From NCBI RefSeq assembly GCF_900103585.1, contig NZ_FNHV01000034.1:1-64000 (forward strand): a stretch of 64,000 nt of DNA. Reading direction: 5' to 3'. Position 1 is the stretch's first letter; every line of letters begins with the position of its first letter. The translations under genes were made by a program, and so were the position numbers. Origin of the DNA: Streptomyces sp. cf386 (GTDB lineage Bacteria > Actinomycetota > Actinomycetes > Streptomycetales > Streptomycetaceae). The notes beneath the pieces were generated by a model, which made no database searches, was not told where the DNA came from, and saw nothing but the letters and a program-made list of their open reading frames with translations. Shown here one piece after another: positions 48,009 to 56,589 of the stretch.

Positions 48009-50507
48009 ATGCGCGAGACCATCGACTTCGGAATCGACCTCGGCACCACCAACAGCGCCATCGCGGTGGCGGAGGACGACGGCGTACACGTCATCAAGAA
48101 CAACGACGGCTGGGACTTCACGCCGTCCGCCGTGTGGCTGCCCAAAGAGGGGGTGAGCCATGTCGGCAGGCGGGCCCGGGAGCGCACGGAGAACGATCCG
48201 GACAACGCCTACGCCGAGTTCAAGCTGGAGATGGGGGCGGCCGGCGCCAGGCGGCACTTCCAGCGCGCGGGCGTTTCGCTCACCCCCGAGGAGCTCTCCG
48301 CCGAGGTGCTCAAGTCCCTGCGCCAGGACGCCGCGTACGAGTACGGGTACCAGCCGGAGGCGGCCGTCATCACCGTCCCGGCCTCCTTCGCGCTCAACCA
48401 GAACAACGCCACCAGCACGGCCGCCGCCCTCGCCGGGCTGGGCGAGCACTGCCCGCTGGTGCAGGAGCCGACCGCGGCCGCCATCGCCTACGGCGTGCAG
48501 GACGTCTCCGAATCCGCCCACTGGATGGTGTTCGACCTGGGCGGCGGCACCTTCGACGCGGCCCTGATGAGCAAGCGCGACGGCGAGCTGCAGCTCATCC
48601 AGCACGCCGGTGACCCCTATCTGGGCGGCAAGCTCATCGACTGGGCCCTGGTCGACGACCTGCTGGTCCCGGCCGTCCGGCGCGACCTGGGCCTGCCGGA
48701 CTTCGCCCGCAACAACGCGCGCTGGCGCAGGAGCTTCGCCAAGCTCAAGCTGGAGGCCGAGAACGCCAAGATCGCGCTGTCCCGAACGCCCTCGGTGGAG
48801 ATCTCCGTCGACCTCGACGACGGCGACGGCGGCACCGAGCCCTTCGAGTACGTCCTGACCCGGGGCGCCCTGGACGACCTGGCGCTGCCCTTCTACACCC
48901 GCGCCATCCGGCTCTGCCGTGACGCGCTGGCCGAGAGCTCCCTGCGCCCCGACCACATCGACCGGCTGCTCCTGGTGGGCGGCGCGACCCTCAGCCCCGG
49001 CCTGCGCGAACTGCTCGCCGACCCGGTCGAAGGCCCCGGCATCCCCCTCGACCACAGCCAGGACCCCACCACCGTGGTCGCGCGCGGCGCCGCCGTGTTC
49101 GCCCGGACGATCCGGCTGCCCAGGAAGCCGCAGCAGGCCGCGCCGGGCGAGTTCGCGATCGACCTCCACTATCCGGCGCAGTCCGTCGACACCACCGGCA
49201 TCCCGGTCTCCGGCAAGGTCAGCAGCGGCAGCGCGGTGGACTGGACGCGGTACACCGTCACCCTGAGCAACCCCGACGGCCGCCCGCCCTTCCGCGGTCC
49301 GCGCACCGAACTCGGCGCCGACGGCACCTTCTACACCGAGGTGGCCATCGACGCCGACACCCGGTCCCGCTTCACCGTGGAGCTCACCGACACCGCGGGC
49401 ACCCGGCGGAACCTGGCCGGGGACACCTTCTCCATCAGCCACGCGGCCGTCGTCCCCGGCGACGCGGTGCTCACCGGCACCCTCGGCATCGGCAAGGCCG
49501 ACGGCACCTTCGACCCGCTGCTGCGCAAGGGCACCACCCTGCCGGCCCAGGTGACCAAGCCGTACCGGACGACCATCCCGCTGCGCCGTGCCCAGCCGGA
49601 CGCCGTCATCCGCATCCCGCTGCTGGAGGGCGAGCGCAGGCGCGCCGACCGCAACACCCGGGTCGGGCTGATCGAGATCCGCCCGCGCGACATCCGGATC
49701 GACCTGCCCGCCCAGAGCGAGGTCGAGGTGACGTTCGAGATCCAGGCGAGCAACCGGGAGGTCCTCGTCACCGCCGACATCCCGCTGCTGGAGCAGCAGT
49801 TCGAGGCGACGATCAACCGCTCCGAGCTGCTGGCGCCCGAACACGCCGAGCTCGTGGACCGCCTGCACGATCTGGAACAGCGGGTACGTCTCCTGCAGGA
49901 CCAGGCGGAGGACGTGTTCTCGGACCAGGCGCGGGAACAGCTGGAGGACCTCTCGGAGCAGAAGACCCTCCCGCAGCTGCGCAAGGAGGTCGACGCGGCG
50001 GCCGTCGACACGGGTGCCGCCGTCACCAGCGAGCGTCGCATCCGCGATGTGGAAGCCCAGCTCGACGACATCGAGCAGGCGATCGAGATCCCCGGGCTGC
50101 AGCGCGAGCTGTGGGATCTGCTCAGCTCCTGCGAGGACGTCGTCGAGCAGGTCGGCGGCGGCGCGTCGGACCGCCGGGAGCTGCAGAGCCTGCGCGACCG
50201 GGCCGGTTCGCTCGGCGACGACGCCTCTCCGGCGGATCTGCGGCGGCTCATCAAGCGGGCCGGGGACTTCCACGTCGAGTTGCTGCGCCGTACCGACCAG
50301 TGGGAGTACGTGGTCTTCCACGCGTTGGTCGAGATGCGCGACGACATGTTCTCCCGCGCACAGGCGGACGCCGCGATCCTGGAGGGTCGCCGTGCCGTCG
50401 CCGCGGGGAACCGCCGGGCCCTCGCCGGGGTCAACGAGCGGCTGCGCCGACTGCTGCCGCCGGGGGCCGTGGATGAGGCCGAGCGGCTGTCCGGCGGCAT
50501 CAACTAG
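48009..50507 (+). CDS. non-canonical Hsp70 with inserted beta-sandwich domain
   Basis: 832 residues. Complete Hsp70 ATPase (1-375): FGIDLGTTNSAIAV phosphate-1 motif, VITVPASFALNQNNAT, VQEPTAAAIAYG, VFDLGGGTFDAALM and LLLVGGATLSPGLRELL. Instead of the standard linker, an Ig-like domain (about 380-495, DLHYPAQSVDTTGIPVSGKVS...) comes next. Then a substrate-binding-beta-like region follows (IPLLEGERRRADRNTRVGLIEI..., about 535-600) and a long, partly coiled-coil C-terminus. The DnaK-type C-terminal tail is lacking. It is a specialised chaperone, not the housekeeping DnaK. An AAGGAGACC site precedes ATG 48009. Confidence 0.88.
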   Translation: MRETIDFGIDLGTTNSAIAVAEDDGVHVIKNNDGWDFTPSAVWLPKEGVSHVGRRARERTENDPDNAYAEFKLEMGAAGARRHFQRAGVSLTPEELSAEVLKSLRQDAAYEYGYQPEAAVITVPASFALNQNNATSTAAALAGLGEHCPLVQEPTAAAIAYGVQDVSESAHWMVFDLGGGTFDAALMSKRDGELQLIQHAGDPYLGGKLIDWALVDDLLVPAVRRDLGLPDFARNNARWRRSFAKLKLEAENAKIALSRTPSVEISVDLDDGDGGTEPFEYVLTRGALDDLALPFYTRAIRLCRDALAESSLRPDHIDRLLLVGGATLSPGLRELLADPVEGPGIPLDHSQDPTTVVARGAAVFARTIRLPRKPQQAAPGEFAIDLHYPAQSVDTTGIPVSGKVSSGSAVDWTRYTVTLSNPDGRPPFRGPRTELGADGTFYTEVAIDADTRSRFTVELTDTAGTRRNLAGDTFSISHAAVVPGDAVLTGTLGIGKADGTFDPLLRKGTTLPAQVTKPYRTTIPLRRAQPDAVIRIPLLEGERRRADRNTRVGLIEIRPRDIRIDLPAQSEVEVTFEIQASNREVLVTADIPLLEQQFEATINRSELLAPEHAELVDRLHDLEQRVRLLQDQAEDVFSDQAREQLEDLSEQKTLPQLRKEVDAAAVDTGAAVTSERRIRDVEAQLDDIEQAIEIPGLQRELWDLLSSCEDVVEQVGGGASDRRELQSLRDRAGSLGDDASPADLRRLIKRAGDFHVELLRRTDQWEYVVFHALVEMRDDMFSRAQADAAILEGRRAVAAGNRRALAGVNERLRRLLPPGAVDEAERLSGGIN

Positions 50508-50530
50508 TCGGCGGGGAGAAGGAGTTGAAG

Positions 50531-51610
50531 GTGCCCACATCCCGAATCCCGACGGGCGTCCCGTCCGGCTCAATCCTGTCCGCCGGCCGGGGCGCGACGG
50601 ACGGCACGGCGGCGGACGCCACAGAGCCGGGTACTGCTCAGTCCGACGGCGCGGGGTCAGGTCGTACGGTGTCCGCAGGCGTCGGCTCCGGCGGTACGGC
50701 GTCCGTAACCGCCTCCCTCCGCGTCGGACTGCTGGTCTCGCGCGCCCGGGCGGCGGCCCGCTCCGGTGACATGGACGGTGCCCTGCGGCTGTTGCACGAC
50801 GCCGATGATCCCGGCGCCGCAGACCATCCGGACGTCCTCGATCTGCTCGCCCGGGTACACGCCCAGCGCGGAGACCTGGCCCGGGCGGCGGAGTACTGGC
50901 GCCGGGTCCAGGAGCAGCGGCCCCAGGATCCGGCCGCGTCGGCCGGACTGGCGAGGATCGACCGGCTCGGCGGCCGCGGCCCACGGGCGGCGCTCGCCCG
51001 GCACCGCGCCGGTACGGCCCTGGCCGCCGCGGTCTGTGTGGTGGCCGCGATCACGGCGGGCACGGTCGCCCTCATGGACACCGCGAGCGGTCGGCCGGAG
51101 CGGCCGGGCTCCACGCAGGCCGAGTCGGCCGAACAACTGGCCCGGCAGCTCGACGCCGAACGCAGGGCCGAGCAGGCACAGGAGCGGGACCGGGAGGCGG
51201 CGCGCCGGGCGGAGGCGGCGGCGGACCTGGCCGCCGCGCTGCGGGCACCGGGAACGGAGCCGGTCGTGCGCGGGGCTTCCGTGGAGGTCGCCTTCGCGGA
51301 CGGGCTCTTCTCCGAGGGCGCCGAGCTGACGCAGACCGGCGCCGATCGACTCGCCGTTCTCGGTGAGCGTCTGGCGGGTCGGAACGTGCGCGTGGAGATC
51401 CACGGCCACACGGCCACCGTCCCCGGCGCTCCGACCAGCGGTGGCTCGGTTCTCTCCCTGTGGCGGGCCCTCATCGCCGCCCGCGAACTGAGTGCCGCCA
51501 GTGACAAGCCGCTGACGGACTTCACCACCGCGAGCGCGGATCAGCGCGACGCCCCGTACCCGAGCACGGCGAGGAACCGGACGGTGAGCGTGACGATCAC
51601 TCCCGAGTAG
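50531..51610 (+). CDS. TPR - membrane helix - OmpA-like protein
   Basis: 359 residues. A low-complexity Gly/Thr/Ser start precedes two TPR-like units (about 62-140, SRARAAARSGDMDGALRLLHDADD and HAQRGDLARAAEYWRRVQEQRPQDP). A membrane helix (TALAAAVCVVAAITAGTVALM, about 160-182), an Ala/Glu/Arg coiled coil (195-235) and an OmpA-like domain with VEIHGHTATVPGAPTSGG near 288 and STARNRTVSVTIT at the end complete it. OmpA domains bind peptidoglycan, so it would tether the chaperone to the wall. GTG 50531 has GGAG 6 nt upstream; TTG 50525 is also open. Last gene of the operon. Confidence 0.8.
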   Translation: MPTSRIPTGVPSGSILSAGRGATDGTAADATEPGTAQSDGAGSGRTVSAGVGSGGTASVTASLRVGLLVSRARAAARSGDMDGALRLLHDADDPGAADHPDVLDLLARVHAQRGDLARAAEYWRRVQEQRPQDPAASAGLARIDRLGGRGPRAALARHRAGTALAAAVCVVAAITAGTVALMDTASGRPERPGSTQAESAEQLARQLDAERRAEQAQERDREAARRAEAAADLAAALRAPGTEPVVRGASVEVAFADGLFSEGAELTQTGADRLAVLGERLAGRNVRVEIHGHTATVPGAPTSGGSVLSLWRALIAARELSAASDKPLTDFTTASADQRDAPYPSTARNRTVSVTITPE

Positions 51611-51618
51611 CCCGCCCC

Positions 51619-53388
51619 TCAATCGGCGTCCCCGTCGGCAGGCAGCCGGTGCTCGAACCACACCACCTTGCCGGTGCTGACCCTCGTCACCCCCCAGCGC
51701 TGGGCCAGCTGGTCGACCAGGAACAGCCCTCGGCCGCCCTCGTCGCTCAGCCGGGCATGGCGCATCCTCGGGACGATCGGGGAGTCGTCCTCGACCTCGC
51801 AGCGCAGGACGTCCGTGCGCAGGAGACGCAGGACGATCGGTCGGGAGGCGAAGCGCACGGCGTTGGCGACCATCTCGCTGACCAGGAGTTCGCTGGATTC
51901 CGCCAGGTCGTCGAGGTCCCAGTCGTGCAGGGTCCTGCGGGTCAGGCGGCGGGCCTGGCGCGCGTTCTGCGGGCGCGGGGCCAGGTACCAGTACGCGACG
52001 GTCTCCGGCAGCAGGCCCTTGAAGCGAGCGGCGAGCAGCGCGACGTCGTCGTCCCGGTCTCCCGGCCCCAGCGTGCCGAGCGCCTGGTCGCAGAGCATTT
52101 CCAGCCCCGGAGGCGTGGATTTCGCGGCGGCTTCCCGCAGCCGTGCGCTCAGTCGCTCCACCCCGGTCAGGACGTCCGAGTCGCGGGACTCGACCAGCCC
52201 GTCGGTGTACAGCAGCAGCGTCGCGCCGGCCGGCGCGGGCATCTCGGTGGACTCGAATCCACCGCCGCCCACCCCGATCGGCGCCCCGGGCGGCACCTGT
52301 ACGACCTCCGTGCGGCCGTCGGGATGCAGGAGCACCGGTGGCAGATGGCCGGCGTTGGACACCAGCAGCCGGTGCAGCACGGGGTCGTACATGGCGTACA
52401 GGCAGGTCGCCGTGTGCTCGCTGCCCAGGCGCTCCGCCTGTTCGTCGAGGTGGTGCAGGATCTCGTCCGGCGGCAGATCGAGCCCGGCCAGGGTCTGCAC
52501 GATGGTGCGCAACTGGCCCATGATCGCGGCCGAGGTCATGGAGTGGCCCATCACATCGCCGATGATCAGCGCGACACGGTTGCCGGGCAGCGGGATCGCG
52601 TCGTACCAGTCGCCGCCGACCTGCGCGGTCCGCGAGGCCGGCAGATAGCGGCTGGCCAGCAGGACTCCGGCCGGCGCGGGCAGCGACGGCGGGAGCATCG
52701 TGCGCTGCAGCGCGTCGGCTACGGACGCCTCGCGCGCGTACAGCACCGCCTTGTCGATGCCCAGCGCGGTGTGTGTGGCGAGCTGGGAGGCGACGAGCAG
52801 ATCGTCCTCAGAGAAGTCCGGGCGGTCGGGTTCGCGCAGGAGGACGACGCTGCCCATGACCTGGTGGCGGCCGTGCAGCGGGGCGACGATCAGGCGTCGT
52901 CCGAGCCCTGGTGCCGGGGAAGCGGTGTCGGTCTCCAGCAGCTCTGACGCGGCGGACGCGGTGTCCGGGGTGTCCGCGAACACTGGACGCCCGGCGTCCA
53001 GCAGCTCGGTGAGCGGACCGGCGGCGGAGGGGTGTACGACCTCCGCCGCCCGGACCGGGTCGGGGGCCGGTGCGAGGGGTCCGGAGCCCTGCGTGGCGGG
53101 CCGGCGCGGTGCCGCGCGGTCCGTGGTGTGCAGGCGCAGGATGCCGGGGGCGGCGTCCGTCTCGGCGCCGACCGGGAGCGGAGCGTACAGATGGACGAAC
53201 GCCGTGTCGGCGAAGGCCGGGACGGCCGCCCGGCACAGCTCCTCCAACGTTTCGTCGAGGTTGATGCCGCGGGCGATCTGGCGGGTCGCGGCGTCGAGGT
53301 ACCGGAGTCGGTCGGTCTGCGGCTCGGCGACGTCCGCACCGGCCGCCTGCCCGCCGGTGCCCCGATCGGCTCCGAGATCCTTCGTCAC
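51619..53388 (-). CDS. GAF - SpoIIE phosphatase - HATPase regulator
   Basis: 589 residues. GAF domain about 40-185, then PP2C-type SpoIIE domain about 210-430 with GGDWYDAIPLPGNRVALIIGDVMGHSMTSA, LLLYTDGLVESRD and DDVALLAARF. A C-terminal HATPase_c domain of the anti-sigma (RsbW-like) type holds ELLVSEMVANAVRFASRPIVLRLLR and DEGGRGLFLVDQLAQRWGV. It combines phosphatase and kinase halves of a sigma partner-switch. GTG 53388 follows GGAAGG. It converges with the chaperone operon, 8 bp from its end, and could oppose its kinases; this is inference. Confidence 0.92.
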   Translation of the reverse strand: MTKDLGADRGTGGQAAGADVAEPQTDRLRYLDAATRQIARGINLDETLEELCRAAVPAFADTAFVHLYAPLPVGAETDAAPGILRLHTTDRAAPRRPATQGSGPLAPAPDPVRAAEVVHPSAAGPLTELLDAGRPVFADTPDTASAASELLETDTASPAPGLGRRLIVAPLHGRHQVMGSVVLLREPDRPDFSEDDLLVASQLATHTALGIDKAVLYAREASVADALQRTMLPPSLPAPAGVLLASRYLPASRTAQVGGDWYDAIPLPGNRVALIIGDVMGHSMTSAAIMGQLRTIVQTLAGLDLPPDEILHHLDEQAERLGSEHTATCLYAMYDPVLHRLLVSNAGHLPPVLLHPDGRTEVVQVPPGAPIGVGGGGFESTEMPAPAGATLLLYTDGLVESRDSDVLTGVERLSARLREAAAKSTPPGLEMLCDQALGTLGPGDRDDDVALLAARFKGLLPETVAYWYLAPRPQNARQARRLTRRTLHDWDLDDLAESSELLVSEMVANAVRFASRPIVLRLLRTDVLRCEVEDDSPIVPRMRHARLSDEGGRGLFLVDQLAQRWGVTRVSTGKVVWFEHRLPADGDAD

Positions 53389-53408
53389 CCGTGTCCTTCC
53401 GTGTGTCG

Positions 53409-54089
53409 TCAGGTGCGCCGCCTGCAGCGCAGGAAGATCTGTACCTCGGGCGGGACATCCGCGCTCGACGGGGCGTAGGTGTACGACGACTCCTCGACGA
53501 TCTCGAAGTCCGCAGCCTCGACGACCTCGCGCAGTTCGTCCCCCAGATAGCCGGAGACCCGGATGGTGCTTCCGATGAACGGGATTGAGAAGTCGTCCAC
53601 GTCCGCCTCCACCATCGACAGCGCGAACAGGCCGCCCGGAGGCAGCAGGTGGTGGACGGTTCGCAGCGTGAGGGGTATCTCGGCGCGCGGCAGCATCAGC
53701 AGCGAGAAGAAGGCCGCCACCGCGTCGAAGCGGCCGAGGTCCCGGGGGCCTCCGGGCCGCAGATCCGCGATGTCCGCCTGGTGGAACACTCCGGTGGGCA
53801 CGTTGTCGCGGGCGAGCGCGACCATTGTCTCCGACAGGTCGACACCGACGACCTGCAATCCCGCCTTCGCCAACTGGAGCGCGGTCGGGATTCCGGTGCC
53901 GCACCCCAGGTCCAGCACACGGGCGCCGGCCGGCAGGGACCGGATCAGCCACTCGGCGGACGTGACCTGCCCTTCCTTGTGCGGGAAGGCCTCGTCATAG
54001 CGGTCGCCGATGGCGTCGAAGGCCTCGGCCTGGCCGGTGCGGTCGAGCGGCATGCTCTCGTAGCCGAGCTTGTCGCCAGGAGTGCTCAC
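53409..54089 (-). CDS. class I SAM-dependent methyltransferase
   Basis: 226 residues with motif I VLDLGCGTGIPTALQLAKAG near 50-70, acidic post-I VVGVDLSETMV and motif III-like FFSLLMLPRAEIPLTLRTVHHLLPPGGLFALSM. A C-terminal FLRCRRRT follows. GTG 54089 has AAAGGAGA 7 nt upstream; longer frames lack a site. It is 20 bp upstream of the SpoIIE gene on the same strand, so they may form an operon. Substrate unknown. Confidence 0.88.
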   Translation of the reverse strand: MSTPGDKLGYESMPLDRTGQAEAFDAIGDRYDEAFPHKEGQVTSAEWLIRSLPAGARVLDLGCGTGIPTALQLAKAGLQVVGVDLSETMVALARDNVPTGVFHQADIADLRPGGPRDLGRFDAVAAFFSLLMLPRAEIPLTLRTVHHLLPPGGLFALSMVEADVDDFSIPFIGSTIRVSGYLGDELREVVEAADFEIVEESSYTYAPSSADVPPEVQIFLRCRRRT

Positions 54090-54241
54090 TGGGAATCTCC
54101 TTTGAAACCTTATGGGCGATTTTTTCATAGTTACCCAGACCTGGCGGCGAACGGGAACGGGTGACCCACCGTGGCCTGAACGCGGCCACAGTACGGTGCG
54201 CGTCGACTCCTTGACCGCCGGTTCGCGCTCAAGGATGCTGT

Positions 54242-54247
54242 GTTGCG
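54242..54247 (+). promoter_or_regulatory. half-site GTTGCG before mscR-like gene
   Basis: A single GTTGCG half of the repeated IclR-type motif, 66 bp before the dehydrogenase start. The matching CGCAAC arm is not present at the N5 spacing, so this copy is weak. Confidence 0.35.
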
Positions 54248-54313
54248 ACACGTGAGATGCGTGCCGTAATGAGCAACATCAGACTCAGGTCTCATAGCAG
54301 CCGAGGAGTGGCC

Positions 54314-55402
54314 ATGACGCACCAGGTCCGTGCTGTCGTCGCGCAGGGCAAGGGCGCCCCCGTCAGCCTGGAAACGATCATCGTGCCCGACCCCGGCCCG
54401 GGTGAGGCGCTGGTGAAGATCGAGGCCTGCGGGGTCTGCCACACCGACCTGCACTATCGGGAGGGCGGCATCAACGACGACTTCCCCTTCCTGCTCGGGC
54501 ATGAGGCGGCCGGTGTCGTGGAGTCGGTGGGGGAGGGGGTCACCGATGTCGCGCCGGGTGACTTCGTCGTCCTCAACTGGCGTGCGGTGTGCGGTCAGTG
54601 CCGTGCCTGTCTGCGCGGGCGCCCCTGGTACTGCTTCAACACGCACAACGCCAAGCAGAAGATGACCCTCGCCTCGACCGGGCAGGAGCTGTCCCCGGCG
54701 CTCGGCATCGGCGCGTTCGCGGAGAAGACGCTGGTGGCGGCCGGACAGTGCACCAAGGTGGACCGGGCGGCGTCGGCGGCGGCCGTCGGGCTGCTCGGCT
54801 GTGGCGTGATGGCGGGCATCGGCGCCGCCATCAACACGGGCAACGTCGGACGCGGTGACAGCGTGGCCGTCATCGGCTGCGGTGGAGTCGGCGACGCGGC
54901 GATCGTCGGGTCGAACCTCGCGGGTGCGGCGAAGATCATCGCGGTCGACATCGACGACCGGAAACTGGCCACGGCCAGGAAGCTGGGCGCGACCCACACC
55001 GTCAACTCCAAGGAGAACGACGCCGTCGAGGCGATCCGTGAGCTGACCGGCGGCTTCGGTGCCGATGTGGTGATCGAGGCGGTCGGCCGCCCGGAGACCT
55101 ACCAGCAGGCCTTCTACGCGCGCGACCTCGCCGGCACCGTCGTCCTCGTCGGCGTACCCACCCCGGAGATGAAGCTAGAACTGCCGCTGCTGGACGTCTT
55201 CGGCCGTGGCGGGTCCCTGAAGTCCTCCTGGTACGGCGACTGCCTGCCCTCCCGCGACTTCCCGATGCTCGTCGACCTCTATCTCCAGGGCCGGCTCGAC
55301 CTGGACGCCTTCGTCACGGAGACCATCGCGCTGGACGAGGTCGAGAAGGCCTTCGAGCGGATGCACGGCGGCGATGTCCTGCGCTCGGTGGTGGTCCTCT
55401 GA
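54314..55402 (+). CDS. mscR: S-(hydroxymethyl)mycothiol dehydrogenase
   Basis: 362 residues, zinc class-III-like alcohol dehydrogenase: catalytic CGVCHTDLHYREG near residue 38, GHEAAG near 62, structural-zinc CGQCRACLRGRPWYC near 94-108, and NAD fold VIGCGGVGDAAIVGSNLAGA near 188. It oxidises the formaldehyde adduct of mycothiol (or its nitroso analogue). The ferredoxin, Rieske oxygenase and choline oxidation genes downstream release formaldehyde from methyl groups, which fits. TGATG overlap with the MBL gene. ATG 54314 has a GGAG site. Confidence 0.88.
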   Translation: MTHQVRAVVAQGKGAPVSLETIIVPDPGPGEALVKIEACGVCHTDLHYREGGINDDFPFLLGHEAAGVVESVGEGVTDVAPGDFVVLNWRAVCGQCRACLRGRPWYCFNTHNAKQKMTLASTGQELSPALGIGAFAEKTLVAAGQCTKVDRAASAAAVGLLGCGVMAGIGAAINTGNVGRGDSVAVIGCGGVGDAAIVGSNLAGAAKIIAVDIDDRKLATARKLGATHTVNSKENDAVEAIRELTGGFGADVVIEAVGRPETYQQAFYARDLAGTVVLVGVPTPEMKLELPLLDVFGRGGSLKSSWYGDCLPSRDFPMLVDLYLQGRLDLDAFVTETIALDEVEKAFERMHGGDVLRSVVVL

Positions 55403-56031
55403 TGGCCGCCCGCATCGAACACCTCGTCACCTCGGGGGCGTTCTCCCTGGACGGCGGCACCTGGGACGTCGACAACAACGTGTGGATCGTCGGCGACGAC
55501 CACGAGGCGATCGTCGTCGACGCCGCACACGACGCGGTGGCCATCGCCGAGGCGCTCGGTGGGCGCACGCTGCGGGCCATCGTGTGCACCCACGCCCACA
55601 ACGACCACATCGACGCCGCTCCCGACCTCGCGGCGCGCACGGGTGCCCCGATCCTGCTCCACGCCGACGACCTGCCGCTGTGGAAGCAGACCCACCCCGA
55701 CCGGGCACCCGACGGCGAGCTGACCGACGGCCAGGTCCTCACGGTCGCCGGTGCCGAACTGACCGTGCTGCACACGCCGGGTCACGCGCCGGGTGCGGTC
55801 TGTCTGTACGCGCCGGCCATGGCGGCCCTCTTCAGCGGCGACACGCTGTTCGCGGGCGGGCCGGGGGCGACGGGACGGTCGTACAGCCACTTCCCGACCA
55901 TCGTGGACTCGATCCGGGACCGGCTGCTGACGCTGCCGGACGAGACCGTCGTGCACACCGGGCACGGGGACACGACCACGATCGCCGCGGAGGCTCCGCA
56001 CCTCCAGGAGTGGATCGACCGCGGCTTCTGA
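55402..56031 (+). CDS. MBL-fold hydrolase, probable S-formylmycothiol hydrolase
   Basis: 209 residues, glyoxalase-II-like: VCTHAHNDHIDAAPDLA (HxHxDH variant) near 65, HTPGHAPGAVCLY near 121 and FSGDTLFAGGPGATGRS near 141. HTGHGDTTTIAAEAPHLQEW at the end supplies the last ligands. It is translationally coupled to the mycothiol dehydrogenase; such pairs are known in actinobacteria, where the MBL enzyme is thought to hydrolyse the formyl- or acyl-mycothiol product. Confidence 0.82.
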   Translation: MAARIEHLVTSGAFSLDGGTWDVDNNVWIVGDDHEAIVVDAAHDAVAIAEALGGRTLRAIVCTHAHNDHIDAAPDLAARTGAPILLHADDLPLWKQTHPDRAPDGELTDGQVLTVAGAELTVLHTPGHAPGAVCLYAPAMAALFSGDTLFAGGPGATGRSYSHFPTIVDSIRDRLLTLPDETVVHTGHGDTTTIAAEAPHLQEWIDRGF

Positions 56032-56183
56032 CCGCTGCCGGGGGTCCTCGCAAGGCGCCCGTTCCCGCCTGTTCGCGCAGGTGGAGCGGGCGCTTCGAGC
56101 TGCCCGGAGGCCGATCCGCCGAGCCGTCCGAACCGGGCCTTTTGACGCCTTGACAACGGTTCGGAGCGGCCTCCAAACTGGCG

Positions 56184-56198
56184 TTGCGCTAACCGCAA
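56184..56198. promoter_or_regulatory. IclR-type palindrome before the ferredoxin gene
   Basis: TTGCG-CTAAC-CGCAA, a perfect 5-bp inverted repeat with N5 spacer, preceded by G, 28 bp before the ATG at 56227. It is the same motif as at 59913. Confidence 0.65.
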
Positions 56199-56226
56199 TC
56201 CGTTTCGCTATACGCACCGAGGTGTC

Positions 56227-56589
56227 ATGATGATTCCCGCGTGCCGTCTCGCGGATCTCCCGCGAGGTGAGGCCTTCCGGCTCGACATCGACCCGCCGGT
56301 CTCGGTGTTCCACACCGACGACGGCGAGATCTTCGCCATCGACGACACCTGCACCCACCAGGACGCCTCGCTCGCCGACGGCTGGCTGGAGGGCTGCGAG
56401 GTGGAATGCCCGCTGCATGCCTCGAAGTTCGACCTGCGGACCGGTGCGGTCGACGCCCCGCCGGCCAAGCTCCCGGTCCGGACCCACGAGGTCGTCGTGC
56501 AGGACGGCATGATCTATGTCCAGCTGTCCATGGACGCCCCCAACCTGCCGCCGTGCATCGCGGCCCGGCTCGCCGGCGGTCCCGCGTGA
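56227..56589 (+). CDS. Rieske-type [2Fe-2S] ferredoxin
   Basis: 120 residues with Rieske ligands CTHQD near 43 and CPLHASKFDLRTG near 62 (C-x-H...C-x2-H). It is like the ferredoxins that feed ring-hydroxylating or betaine oxygenases. GTGA overlap with the reductase gene. It should carry electrons from the FAD reductase to the Rieske oxygenase at 57907. A second ATG at 56230 is possible. Confidence 0.9.
   Translation: MMIPACRLADLPRGEAFRLDIDPPVSVFHTDDGEIFAIDDTCTHQDASLADGWLEGCEVECPLHASKFDLRTGAVDAPPAKLPVRTHEVVVQDGMIYVQLSMDAPNLPPCIAARLAGGPA

Noticed and set aside
47496..50984. A 1162-codon open frame antisense to the GrpE-like and Hsp70 genes
   Set aside because: It is a shadow of strong third-position GC bias in the plus-strand genes. 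Its composition (runs of Arg, Gly, Val, Leu, Gln, His) has no domain pattern and no ribosome site.
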